Shown here: piece after piece, positions 1-5,357 of the stretch
How positions within the stretch are numbered: position 1 is the first letter of the stretch
Layout: the number at the start of each line of letters is the position of its first letter
Assembly: GCA_030039935.1 (NCBI GenBank)
Contig: JASHUQ010000100.1
Location: 1-5,545 of the forward strand
DNA: 5,545 bases
Direction of reading: 5' to 3'
Source: Microcaldota archaeon
Lineage (GTDB): Archaea > Micrarchaeota > Micrarchaeia > Micrarchaeales > Micrarchaeaceae
Made by a program: the position numbers and the translations under genes
The notes under the pieces: model-generated
What the model saw: the letters and a program-made list of their open reading frames with translations, nothing else
The model's database searches: none
Told to the model about the DNA's origin: nothing

Positions 1-617
1 ATTCTGAGATAACAGTGGTTGCAACAGGATTGTCCCCGTATACTGAGGGATTAAGCCTTGACACAACAAAAGTGGAACTAGATGAAAGGGGATTTATAAG
101 AGTTGACAGCAAGATGCAAACAACAGATCCAAACATATTCGCTGTTGGTGACGTGGTAGGAGAGCCTCTCCTCGCGCACAAGGCAATAAGGCAGGGGATA
201 GTTGCGGGGGAGGTAGCAGCTGGAGAAAATTCCTCATATGATAATATTGTAGTCCCAGCTGTGATATTCTCTGATCCTGAAATCGCGATTGCTGGAGATG
301 TGAACGAAAGCGAAACAGTAAAAGTGACAAAGTTTCCATTGTCCGCTCTTGGAAGGGCAATAGCTCTTGATTCAACAAACGGGTTTGTAAAGATCGCCTA
401 TGAGGATGATGGGCTTGTGGTTGGGATAGAGATCGTTTCTCCAGATGCCAATTCAATGATTGCAGAAGCAGCCCTCGCAATGGAGATGGGGGCCACATTG
501 GAAGATATAGCAGACACTATACACCCGCATCCAACTTACAGCGAAGCGATACAGGAGGCAGCAGAAGGGGCTTTAGGAAGGGGAATACATTTCTTCTATG
601 GAAAGCAAAGCAAATAG
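1..617 (+). CDS. lpdA: Dihydrolipoamide dehydrogenase (E3), C-terminal part; 5' end outside window
   Basis: This is the last 204 residues of a flavoprotein disulfide reductase; the first whole codon is at base 3 and the gene runs in from the left. E3 reoxidises the dihydrolipoyl groups of 2-oxoacid dehydrogenase or glycine cleavage complexes and passes electrons through FAD to NAD+ in the cytoplasm. Visible are the VATG strand that ends the NAD domain, the second FAD motif IFAVGDVVGEPLLAHKA (bases 135-185), and the full dimerisation domain from about base 255. The catalytic motif HPHPTYSE lies at 522-545; by comparison with human E3 (His452/Glu457) the second His and the Glu are the catalytic pair. 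The redox CxxxxC disulfide would be in the missing N-terminal half. The C-terminus (GIHFF plus a few residues) is of normal length, so the gene is intact here. The family is clear; E3 rather than another reductase is favoured by HPHPTxSE. Confidence 0.93.
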   Translation, partial: SEITVVATGLSPYTEGLSLDTTKVELDERGFIRVDSKMQTTDPNIFAVGDVVGEPLLAHKAIRQGIVAGEVAAGENSSYDNIVVPAVIFSDPEIAIAGDVNESETVKVTKFPLSALGRAIALDSTNGFVKIAYEDDGLVVGIEIVSPDANSMIAEAALAMEMGATLEDIADTIHPHPTYSEAIQEAAEGALGRGIHFFYGKQSK

Positions 618-1359
618 TGCTTCAATGGATTACACAAACGATTTCCAGGATGATTTCTGTTACACATCATTGGGAGCAATACATTTCAGGCACCACGCTG
701 GTCCAAAGCAGAAAATCATTTTCCTTCATGGAATTGGCAGCACAACAAAGCAGTGGCAGAGGTTTGTTGGATTTCTTCCAGATGATCTTGATGTTTATCT
801 TGTTGATTTGCTGGGGCACGGAGAATCTGATGCCCCAGATGTTGATTACACTGTGAGCATGCAGTTCCAGGCATTAAGGGAGTTCATCTCAATGCAGAAT
901 AACGGCGATAGTTACATATTCGGCCATTCTTATGGGGGATGGATAGCCGCATATTATGCAACACAGCCATACACGTGCAAAGGGCTTATCCTTGAGGATT
1001 GCGCCGGCCTGATGGAGAATTTTGAGGAGATGATAGCTACAGGATTGAGAAAACACCAGGAAGAGATGATGAAATCCGTGATGAAGCTTAACAACAACAA
1101 AGAATATGTGATGAAAAGCGCGATATACACAAACTTTGAGGAAGACAGGTTGACCACAGAGGACCTTGCAAAGATAAGGGTGCCAACCCTGATTTTATGG
1201 GGTTCAAACGACATAATGATAAACCCAAAATTTGCAAAGGTATTACAAAGCAAGATAAAGGGAAGCAGGCTCGAAATAATAGACAATTCCGGCCACGAAC
1301 CGCATTACGAGCATCCAGAAAAAGTGAAGGAAATACTTCTAAATTTTATAAAGTATTAA
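598..1359 (+). CDS. Alpha/beta hydrolase fold protein
   Basis: A 253-residue single-domain alpha/beta hydrolase, probably cytoplasmic, with no signal peptide or membrane segment. The oxyanion-hole motif HGIG is at residues 44-47, the nucleophile elbow GHSYGG puts Ser111 at the active site, Asp205 follows the strand LILWGSND, and His233 sits in SGHEPHYEHPE, so the Ser-Asp-His triad is complete. A short cap of helices rich in Met and Lys spans about 135-190. The substrate cannot be read from the sequence; esterase, thioesterase or C-C hydrolase are all possible. The ATG at 598 overlaps the E3 gene by 20 bases in another frame; a second ATG at 625 (residue 10) would start 7 bases after the E3 stop and cost no conserved residue, so the start is uncertain. 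The overlap implies cotranscription with the E3 gene. The stop codon overlaps that of the convergent gene. Confidence 0.88.
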   Translation: MESKANSASMDYTNDFQDDFCYTSLGAIHFRHHAGPKQKIIFLHGIGSTTKQWQRFVGFLPDDLDVYLVDLLGHGESDAPDVDYTVSMQFQALREFISMQNNGDSYIFGHSYGGWIAAYYATQPYTCKGLILEDCAGLMENFEEMIATGLRKHQEEMMKSVMKLNNNKEYVMKSAIYTNFEEDRLTTEDLAKIRVPTLILWGSNDIMINPKFAKVLQSKIKGSRLEIIDNSGHEPHYEHPEKVKEILLNFIKY

Positions 1360-1919
1360 TTGAACCTATGGGAGTTCAGGTATGTTAAGAGTTCCTTCAT
1401 CTTGCTTATATCCTTTGTTGCTGGCTTTGCAACTTTTCTGTTTTCTGAAATAGCCATTAGGTATTTTACAACATAATCCTTCTCTTCTCTTGTTTCTATC
1501 TCATATATCTCCTTTGCTTTCCCTCTCATCGTTTCGCCGCAGTAGTCTACAGCCTCTGCGAATACATTGTCCTGTATCTTCTCTTTTCTATAGCCCCTTC
1601 TTTTCATTAATGATTCCAGACGCGAAAGCCCGGATCTAAGAACAATACAGATATCGAATTTGATGCCAACATCAGGGGCAAGATGCCCTACAACTACAAT
1701 AAAATCCGATTTGCTGCCGTTTATCTCCTTTTTCAGCGAGTCTGTCAGCCTTTGCAATTTCACTATCTTTGTACCAAATCTATCGTAGCCAGAAAAAGTT
1801 TTGTACCTGTTTACTATGTCATTGATCTCTATTACCTTTGCTTTTCTTATTTTCCTAGAAATCGTTCTTGCTAGATGGCTTTTCCCAGTTCCGGGAGTTC
1901 CTGTCACAGCTATTAGCAT
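1356..1919 (-). CDS. AK6/Fap7-like adenylate kinase family NTPase
   Basis: A 187-residue P-loop kinase of the archaeal/eukaryotic AK6 (Fap7, COG1936) group. The Walker A motif GTPGTGKS is at residues 7-14 at the very N-terminus, GHLAPDV at 79-84 matches the family's GHxxH-like segment before the strand with the VLR motif (CIVLRSG), and the lid RRGYRKEKIQDN at 107-118 followed by AEAVDYC is typical. Family members have adenylate kinase/ATPase activity; yeast Fap7 and archaeal homologues bind ribosomal protein uS11 and act in late small-subunit maturation, so a role in ribosome assembly is inferred. The C-terminal 25 residues (KVAKPATKD onward) are lysine-rich. The ATG at 1919 is the first possible start after an in-frame TGA and no good ribosome binding site stands just before it; the upstream gene ends 16 bases away, so translation may depend on coupling within that operon. 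Confidence 0.85.
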   Translation of the reverse strand: MLIAVTGTPGTGKSHLARTISRKIRKAKVIEINDIVNRYKTFSGYDRFGTKIVKLQRLTDSLKKEINGSKSDFIVVVGHLAPDVGIKFDICIVLRSGLSRLESLMKRRGYRKEKIQDNVFAEAVDYCGETMRGKAKEIYEIETREEKDYVVKYLMAISENRKVAKPATKDISKMKELLTYLNSHRFN

Positions 1920-1935
1920 TCTTCTAGCCGTTGCA

Positions 1936-2541
1936 TCACTTCAGCATGTCCGCAGCTTCATCTATAAGGTCGTTTATCTCGTCCCTGCTCAGCTCCGTGT
2001 CCATGACAGTATTTGGCGGCAGATATACATTTATTGTATAGTTCTTGCTTCCGCCAAAGAGCCATGACCCTATGTTATAATCTCTATGCTGGTAACTGAA
2101 ATCTGCAACAAAAACTGAAGAAGAGATAAGCTTTTCTATAAGCTTCATCGTTTCCAAATCTATAGAATCGAACACAATCGTTTCCTCCCTTTCCGTGTCC
2201 CTTACAACTTCCAAAGGCTTTACAAGCGGAATTCCGTGCTGCCTTGACTGCATTGATATGTTTTGGCCTAGTTGTTTTGTCATTGCGTCAACCTTTGAAA
2301 GATCATACTCCATTGTCTTGCTTTCATTTGCCATTTCAGAAATTATATTGTCTATGTATTTGTTCGCATCCTCTTTCATGTTGCTGATCGTTACCTGTAT
2401 GTTCTGCTGTTTTGCGTATTTTGAGGTGTTTGTGAAAAGGTCGCGAAGCCCAAACTTGTACTTTCCCTCTATTTCTTCGTCTATTTCTGTTATTAAGGAA
2501 TCTGTATTGTCGCTCCAAACATTTGCATTATCATCAGCCAT
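1936..2541 (-). CDS. Hypothetical protein, acidic N-terminus, alpha/beta
   Basis: I do not recognise this 201-residue protein. It has no cysteine, signal peptide or membrane segment. The first 25 residues are acidic (MADDNANVWSDNTD, then EIDEEIEG), residues about 35-100 look helical and polar, and the C-terminal half (about 118-178) alternates hydrophobic strands: ETIVFDSID, SSVFVADFSYQ, and NIGSWLFGG followed by YTINVYLPP. It closes with an acidic helix (SRDEINDLIDEAADML). The ATG at 2541 is chosen; a TTG three codons upstream is also open. A TATA box about 33 bases before the ATG suggests a nearly leaderless mRNA. It lies 16 bases upstream of the AK6/Fap7-like gene on the same strand and is very probably cotranscribed with it, so a link to that NTPase or to ribosome maturation is possible but not shown. 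Confidence 0.8.
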   Translation of the reverse strand: MADDNANVWSDNTDSLITEIDEEIEGKYKFGLRDLFTNTSKYAKQQNIQVTISNMKEDANKYIDNIISEMANESKTMEYDLSKVDAMTKQLGQNISMQSRQHGIPLVKPLEVVRDTEREETIVFDSIDLETMKLIEKLISSSVFVADFSYQHRDYNIGSWLFGGSKNYTINVYLPPNTVMDTELSRDEINDLIDEAADMLK

Positions 2542-2591
2542 AGAATACAAATGATATTAAATGAGAAGCTATAAAATACTGATGTGGTTCA
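2542..2591. promoter_or_regulatory. Divergent promoter region
   Basis: This 50-base AT-rich gap separates the starts of two divergent genes. The sequence TATAAAATA at 2570-2578 reads on the minus strand as TATTTTATA, centred about 33 bases before the leftward ATG (2541), which would give a leader of only a few bases. For the rightward gene (ATG 2592) the better placed box is ATATTAAAT at 2554-2562, centred about 34 bases upstream, with GTGGT just before the ATG as a weak ribosome binding site. Spacing to start codons is typical of archaeal promoters with very short leaders. The assignment of each box is inference. Confidence 0.55.
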
Positions 2592-2834
2592 ATGCCAGAT
2601 TATGATGACAACAAGATGGAAGAAAGGATAAGCAAGGACATAGACAAGTTCTATTCCAACATGGGCAATGTAGAAAAAATAAAAGACAAAAGGTCATTGA
2701 AGGTTATAGAGCTTGCAAAGATGTATGCGAGCGACTCCAAGAGCTATCTTGCCAAGAAGGACATGTATACCTCTTTTTCATGCATATCATACGCACACGG
2801 GCTTCTTGATGCGATAATAGAGATATCAAGGTGA
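2592..2834 (+). CDS. DUF357 family protein
   Basis: An 80-residue, largely helical protein that matches the archaeal DUF357 family. The C-terminal signature is visible: a segment YASDSKSYLAKKDMYTSFSC followed by ISYAHGLLDAIIEI (Tyr, Asp-Ser, Tyr, Asp, then S/YAHGLLDA). The N-terminal 30 residues are charged (DNKMEERISKDIDKFY). It has no catalytic motif and its biochemical function is unknown; length is usual for the family. The ATG at 2592 is the first in-frame start and is preceded by a weak GTGGT. The stop codon is embedded in the ribosome binding site of trm1, so the two are translationally linked, which suggests but does not prove a link to tRNA modification. Confidence 0.82.
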   Translation: MPDYDDNKMEERISKDIDKFYSNMGNVEKIKDKRSLKVIELAKMYASDSKSYLAKKDMYTSFSCISYAHGLLDAIIEISR

Positions 2835-2836
2835 TG
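2830..2836 (+). promoter_or_regulatory. Ribosome binding site of trm1, deciding a TTG start
   Basis: GGTGATG is a full match to the archaeal anti-Shine-Dalgarno sequence. It includes the TGA stop of the DUF357 gene (2832-2834) and stands just before TTG at 2839. No ATG or GTG lies nearby in the frame, and the protein from TTG (YKEGRAAIRQGKAFLNP) matches the usual Trm1 N-terminus, so TTG is the real start. Confidence 0.75.
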
Positions 2837-2838
2837 AT

Positions 2839-3915
2839 TTGTACAAGGAGGGAAGAGCGGCAATCAGGCAAGGAAAGGCATTCCTGAACCCAAAGGCAAA
2901 GATGCTCAGGGATTTGAGCATAGCATTGCTTAATTCTACAGCAAATAAGAATTCAAAAATCCTTGACGCAACATCAGGCACCGGAATACGCGCAATAAGG
3001 TATTTCCTTGAGACAAAGGCAAAGGAAATAACAATACTTGACATGAACAAAGATGCATACAATTCAACGAAGCTGAACATAAAGGAAAACAAAGTCAAGG
3101 CAAATGCTCTGAACGAAAGCCTTCAGGAATTTGCAAACAAAGAAAAGCACCAGTTCGATTTCATAGATGTGGATCCATTCGGGGGCCTTTCTCCTTACAT
3201 CTATGACATAATGAAGATGTCTAGAAACGGAACCATACTTATGCTTACAGCTACAGATACGGCTGTTCTTTGCGGCGCTCACGAATCGGCCTGTATCAGA
3301 ATATATGGATCTAAGCCTATGCACAACGAGCTGTGCCACGAAACAGGAATAAGGATACTTGTAAACTATGTGCTTGGAATAGCTGCGCAGTTCAATTATG
3401 GAATTGAGGTTCTTTTCTCAATATCATATGCGCACTACATGAGGATTTTCATAAGATTGAAGTATGGAAGTGCAAATTCACTGGCGTCAATAAAGAATAC
3501 CGGCTATGCATACTATTGCGCAAGCTGTGGGTTTAGAAAAACGGAAAAGAGGCTTCTTCCTAAGAATACAATGTGCAATTGCTGCAAATCGGAAATGATG
3601 ATATCTGGAAGGATGTGGCTTGGCAGCCTTTACAATGCAAATATCACGGCAAAGATGCTGGCCTACTTCAAGAAGCACTACGATGAGACTGAGACGAGCG
3701 CGCTCGAGATGATAAAGAATGAGGCAGACATTCCCCTTTTTTATTCGATACCAAAGACAACAAGGATGATGCATACGGTTTCAATAAGCCCTACAGAGGT
3801 GATATCCCGGCTTAAGGAATTGGGCTATACTGCAACAAGGACGCACTTTGACTACGATAGCGTAAAAACAAATGCCGATATAAATATTATAAAAAATTGC
3901 ATAAATAAAAAATGA
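2839..3915 (+). CDS. trm1: tRNA (guanine(26)-N(2))-dimethyltransferase Trm1
   Basis: A 358-residue Trm1, which uses S-adenosylmethionine to make N2,N2-dimethylguanosine at G26 of tRNA. The N-terminal EGRAAIRQGKAFLNPKAKMLRDL fits the family; it is followed by the SAM-binding loop ILDATSGTGIRAIRY (residues 41-55), acidic strand end ITILDMN (64-70), the catalytic-site motif DVDPFGGLSPY (110-120), and LTATDTAVLCGA (136-147). The C-terminal domain begins with the conserved RIYGSKP...HETGIRILVNYVLG, includes FSISYAHYMRIFIRLKYG, and carries a zinc site C227xxC230 ... C246xxC249. It ends with a winged-helix-like segment (SPTEVISRLKELGYTATRTHFD). Length is slightly below that of Pyrococcus Trm1 but no domain is missing. 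It starts at TTG directly after the DUF357 gene and is coexpressed with it. The tRNA-Leu gene in this window has a G at position 26 and is a possible substrate. Confidence 0.95.
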   Translation: MYKEGRAAIRQGKAFLNPKAKMLRDLSIALLNSTANKNSKILDATSGTGIRAIRYFLETKAKEITILDMNKDAYNSTKLNIKENKVKANALNESLQEFANKEKHQFDFIDVDPFGGLSPYIYDIMKMSRNGTILMLTATDTAVLCGAHESACIRIYGSKPMHNELCHETGIRILVNYVLGIAAQFNYGIEVLFSISYAHYMRIFIRLKYGSANSLASIKNTGYAYYCASCGFRKTEKRLLPKNTMCNCCKSEMMISGRMWLGSLYNANITAKMLAYFKKHYDETETSALEMIKNEADIPLFYSIPKTTRMMHTVSISPTEVISRLKELGYTATRTHFDYDSVKTNADINIIKNCINKK

Positions 3916-4007
3916 GCAATATATAAATATCTAAAAATCGAAAATAATACTGCAATTAATTCTGTATGCGCCACGAGTGGATTGGTGGTACGGCAAAGAT
4001 GGGATAG
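3916..4007 (+). promoter_or_regulatory. TATA box and leader before the zinc-finger gene
   Basis: This 92-base gap opens with a strong TATA box, TATATAAATAT at 3920-3930, right after the trm1 stop. Counting about 26 bases from its centre puts the transcription start near 3950, which is about 58 bases before the ATG at 4008, an unusually long leader for this compact genome. The leader holds a 13-codon ORF (described separately). No T-run terminator for trm1 is evident. The start site position is inferred only from TATA spacing. Confidence 0.6.
3966..4007 (+). CDS. Possible 13-codon upstream ORF, in frame with the next gene
   Basis: The ORF encodes MRHEWIGGTAKMG and ends in TAG immediately before the ATG at 4008, in the same reading frame. 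Its ATG lies about 41 bases after the TATA box centre, a better distance than that of the downstream ATG. No ribosome binding site precedes it, which would be acceptable on a short-leader mRNA. It may be a leader peptide, a chance ORF, or the true N-terminus of the next protein if the TAG is a sequence error or is read through. Confidence 0.3.
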   Translation: MRHEWIGGTAKMG

Positions 4008-4400
4008 ATGAGAGAGAATATTGTGGAAACCTGTGGTAGATGCGGTGTCAGAGTATATCAATTCTCGAAGAAGCTAGCGCAAAGCGACCGCAGATATTAT
4101 TGTATAAAGTGCGCAGAAGAGCTTGACAGGAACTACCTTATAAAGAACAGCTGCTCCTTGTGCGGAAGGATCCTGAGCAAAAAGGAGGCAAAATTTGTCC
4201 TTCCGTCAAGCATGTATGGAAAGTACTCTATGCCGTTGGTTGACAGGCTTGCATGCAATCCCTGCTATACAAGACTTCTCAGCAGGACGAGGATAGCAAG
4301 AAGGATAAGGCCAGTTACCAGAACAATGAGGGACAGCATAAGGAAGAGCATAGCAAGGAGCCTTATGGCGAAAAAGATTATAGCAGAGCAGAATCGGTAA
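4008..4400 (+). CDS. Tandem four-cysteine zinc-binding protein with basic C-terminal tail
   Basis: I cannot assign a family to this 130-residue protein. It has four CxxC pairs: C9/C12, C32/C35, C49/C52 and C83/C86. They group naturally into two four-cysteine zinc modules with spacings of 19 and 30 residues between the pairs, like zinc ribbons or treble clefs; CGRCGVRVYQFSKK and CSLCGRILSKKEA are similar knuckles, so the modules may be a duplication. Residues 91-130 carry 13 Arg/Lys and only two acidic residues and look helical (RTRIARRIRPVTRTMRDSIR), as in RNA- or ribosome-binding proteins. No enzyme motif or membrane segment is seen. Nucleic acid binding is inferred. The ATG at 4008 directly follows an in-frame TAG; GGGAT at 4001-4005 is a poor ribosome binding site. 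The gene has its own TATA box and converges on the 4425 gene. Confidence 0.8.
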   Translation: MRENIVETCGRCGVRVYQFSKKLAQSDRRYYCIKCAEELDRNYLIKNSCSLCGRILSKKEAKFVLPSSMYGKYSMPLVDRLACNPCYTRLLSRTRIARRIRPVTRTMRDSIRKSIARSLMAKKIIAEQNR

Positions 4401-4405
4401 GTTAG

Positions 4406-4438
4406 TAATGCGCATTTCAGAGATCTAAATGCGTATTA
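4406..4438 (+). terminator. Hairpin at convergent gene ends
   Basis: Arms 4406-4417 (TAATGCGCATTT) and 4427-4438 (AAATGCGTATTA) pair over 12 positions with a single G-U, around a 9-base loop. In the rightward transcript all 12 pairs can form; in the leftward transcript the odd pair becomes an A-C mismatch, so the stem suits the 4008-4400 mRNA better. It begins 6 bases after that gene's stop, and its right arm covers the last codons of the leftward gene. No U-run follows, so 3' end protection or processing is as likely as termination. Confidence 0.5.
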
Positions 4439-4661
4439 TCCCTTCCATCCCCTCTATCTCTTCTATTTTTGTGCGCCTTAAAAGATAAAAAATATCTGCA
4501 GCTATTCCAACACCAAATCCAACAAAACCGCCCAACGCTGTTTTAACAGCATCAAAAGCAAGATCACCAGTTGGTGGAAGCAGCTCTCCAATAACCGCGC
4601 CTCCTGCAGTAGTAGAGGCGAGTATTGCTGTAGTTATCTGTCTAGATGTAATTCTTGGCAA
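4425..4661 (-). CDS. Small membrane protein with two predicted helices
   Basis: A 78-residue protein of unknown family. Two hydrophobic, Gly/Ala-rich segments are visible, about residues 9-28 (ITTAILASTTAGGAVIGELL) and 38-61 (VKTALGGFVGFGVGIAADIF, then YLL), separated by the turn PPTGD. A basic N-terminus (PRITSR) and RRTK after helix 2 leave a short acidic C-terminal tail (KIEEIEGMEGIIRI). Helices of this kind, with GxxxG-like spacing, often pack in small oligomers, but no function can be named. The start is TTG at 4661; GTGATC at 4664-4669 is a strong archaeal ribosome binding site just before it, and no ATG gives a sensible protein. The gap to the C39-like gene is 8 bases, so they form an operon and their products may act together. 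Confidence 0.72.
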   Translation of the reverse strand: MPRITSRQITTAILASTTAGGAVIGELLPPTGDLAFDAVKTALGGFVGFGVGIAADIFYLLRRTKIEEIEGMEGIIRI

Positions 4662-4669
4662 TTGATCAC

Positions 4670-5344
4670 TTATCTTTTCCTTGCATCAACTGTTATCATG
4701 TGGTACTCTTTCTCATAGCCAAGAGCAGACTTGAATGCATCTGGTTCCATTGTGACAGTGCTGTCAGAATAAGGGTCGTTTATGTAAAATGTATCCTTGT
4801 CATAGCCTTTTACCACAACCCAGTGTGGAGATGATTCAAGATATGGGTTTATTGTGTTCGCGTTTACAAGCACAATCGGAACCTTGTTGCTGTTGAGCGC
4901 CTTTTTCACAGCGTTTACGCTCACAGTTCCATAGTTTTCCTTGACCTTCAGAACCCTCGCCTTTTCCTTTATCTCATTGAAAGATGCTGTAAGCGTATCA
5001 AGGTTTATTCCCTCATAGACAGCGAGCTTCTTCTCATAGCCCTCATCCTTTACATTGCTTGTTATCTGGACTCTTGCCCCTCTTTTTGCCAAGGCATATG
5101 CCAATCCATATCTTGATCCGTGCCACACGCTTCCGTTCACTGCTTCCTGCCAAATCTCGAACTCGCTCTCCTTTTTCAACTGGGTCTTCTTGTTTATGAA
5201 CTTCAAGACCATGAGAGCCGATGCTGCAGAGCTCGTAAACTCCTCTGTCTGCGCATAATTAGGAATCTCAAACATCTTGCTCTCGCGGAGCTTCGCTCTC
5301 TTTTGCGTAGATGAATGCTTTCTGTTGCCATTTTTCTTTGCCAT
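4670..5344 (-). CDS. Peptidase C39-like (papain-fold) protein lacking the catalytic cysteine
   Basis: A 224-residue protein that resembles the C39-like/DUF3335 group of papain-fold proteins. After a basic tail (residues 1-22, rich in Lys/Arg) comes FEIPNYAQTEEFTSSAASAL (25-44), which matches the family pattern IPxYxQTxxYTCGPAxL. The oxyanion Gln is Q32, but the Cys position is Ser38 and CGPA reads SSAA. EFEIWQEAVNGSVWHGSRYGLAYALAKRG (61-89) matches the usual central block; the catalytic His is H174 in SPHWVVVKGYD and the Asp is D190 in YINDPYS. The whole protein has no cysteine. It may be a pseudo-peptidase that binds peptides, or use Ser. No signal peptide or membrane segment is seen. The ATG at 5344 is preferred to a codon at 5380 because GTGAT at 5349-5353 precedes it and the longer form would begin inside the tRNA gene. 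Confidence 0.8.
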   Translation of the reverse strand: MAKKNGNRKHSSTQKRAKLRESKMFEIPNYAQTEEFTSSAASALMVLKFINKKTQLKKESEFEIWQEAVNGSVWHGSRYGLAYALAKRGARVQITSNVKDEGYEKKLAVYEGINLDTLTASFNEIKEKARVLKVKENYGTVSVNAVKKALNSNKVPIVLVNANTINPYLESSPHWVVVKGYDKDTFYINDPYSDSTVTMEPDAFKSALGYEKEYHMITVDARKR

Positions 5345-5348
5345 GAAT

Positions 5349-5353
5349 ATCAC
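5349..5353 (-). promoter_or_regulatory. Ribosome binding site of the C39-like gene
   Basis: GTGAT on the minus strand, four bases before the ATG at 5344, matches the archaeal anti-Shine-Dalgarno core. It lies in the 13 bases between the tRNA 3' end and the start codon and decides the start. Confidence 0.6.
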
Positions 5354-5357
5354 ATTT

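Noticed and set aside
94..498. A 134-codon open frame on the minus strand
   Set aside because: It is antisense to the clearly conserved E3 domain, and its composition (rich in Leu, Gln, Arg, Pro, His) is typical of a shadow frame.
1360..1379. Small inverted repeat TGAAC/GTTCA downstream of the hydrolase stop, considered as a terminator
   Set aside because: Only five pairs plus a G-U, an 8-base loop, no U-run, and it lies inside the coding end of the AK6-like gene.
2831..2887. GTGATGA and a CTGA 50 bases later, considered as C and D boxes of a C/D sRNA
   Set aside because: No D' or C' boxes lie between them, the first box is explained as the trm1 ribosome binding site, and the interval encodes a conserved Trm1 N-terminus.
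3966..3990. Weak hairpins between CCAC at 3971 and GTGG nearby, considered as a riboswitch or attenuator
   Set aside because: Stems are only 3-4 pairs and mutually exclusive with no supporting loop motifs.
4005..4007. The TAG before the zinc-finger gene as a pyrrolysine codon
   Set aside because: Nothing in the window points to pyrrolysine machinery, no downstream recoding element is evident, and stop-restart or chance explains it more simply.
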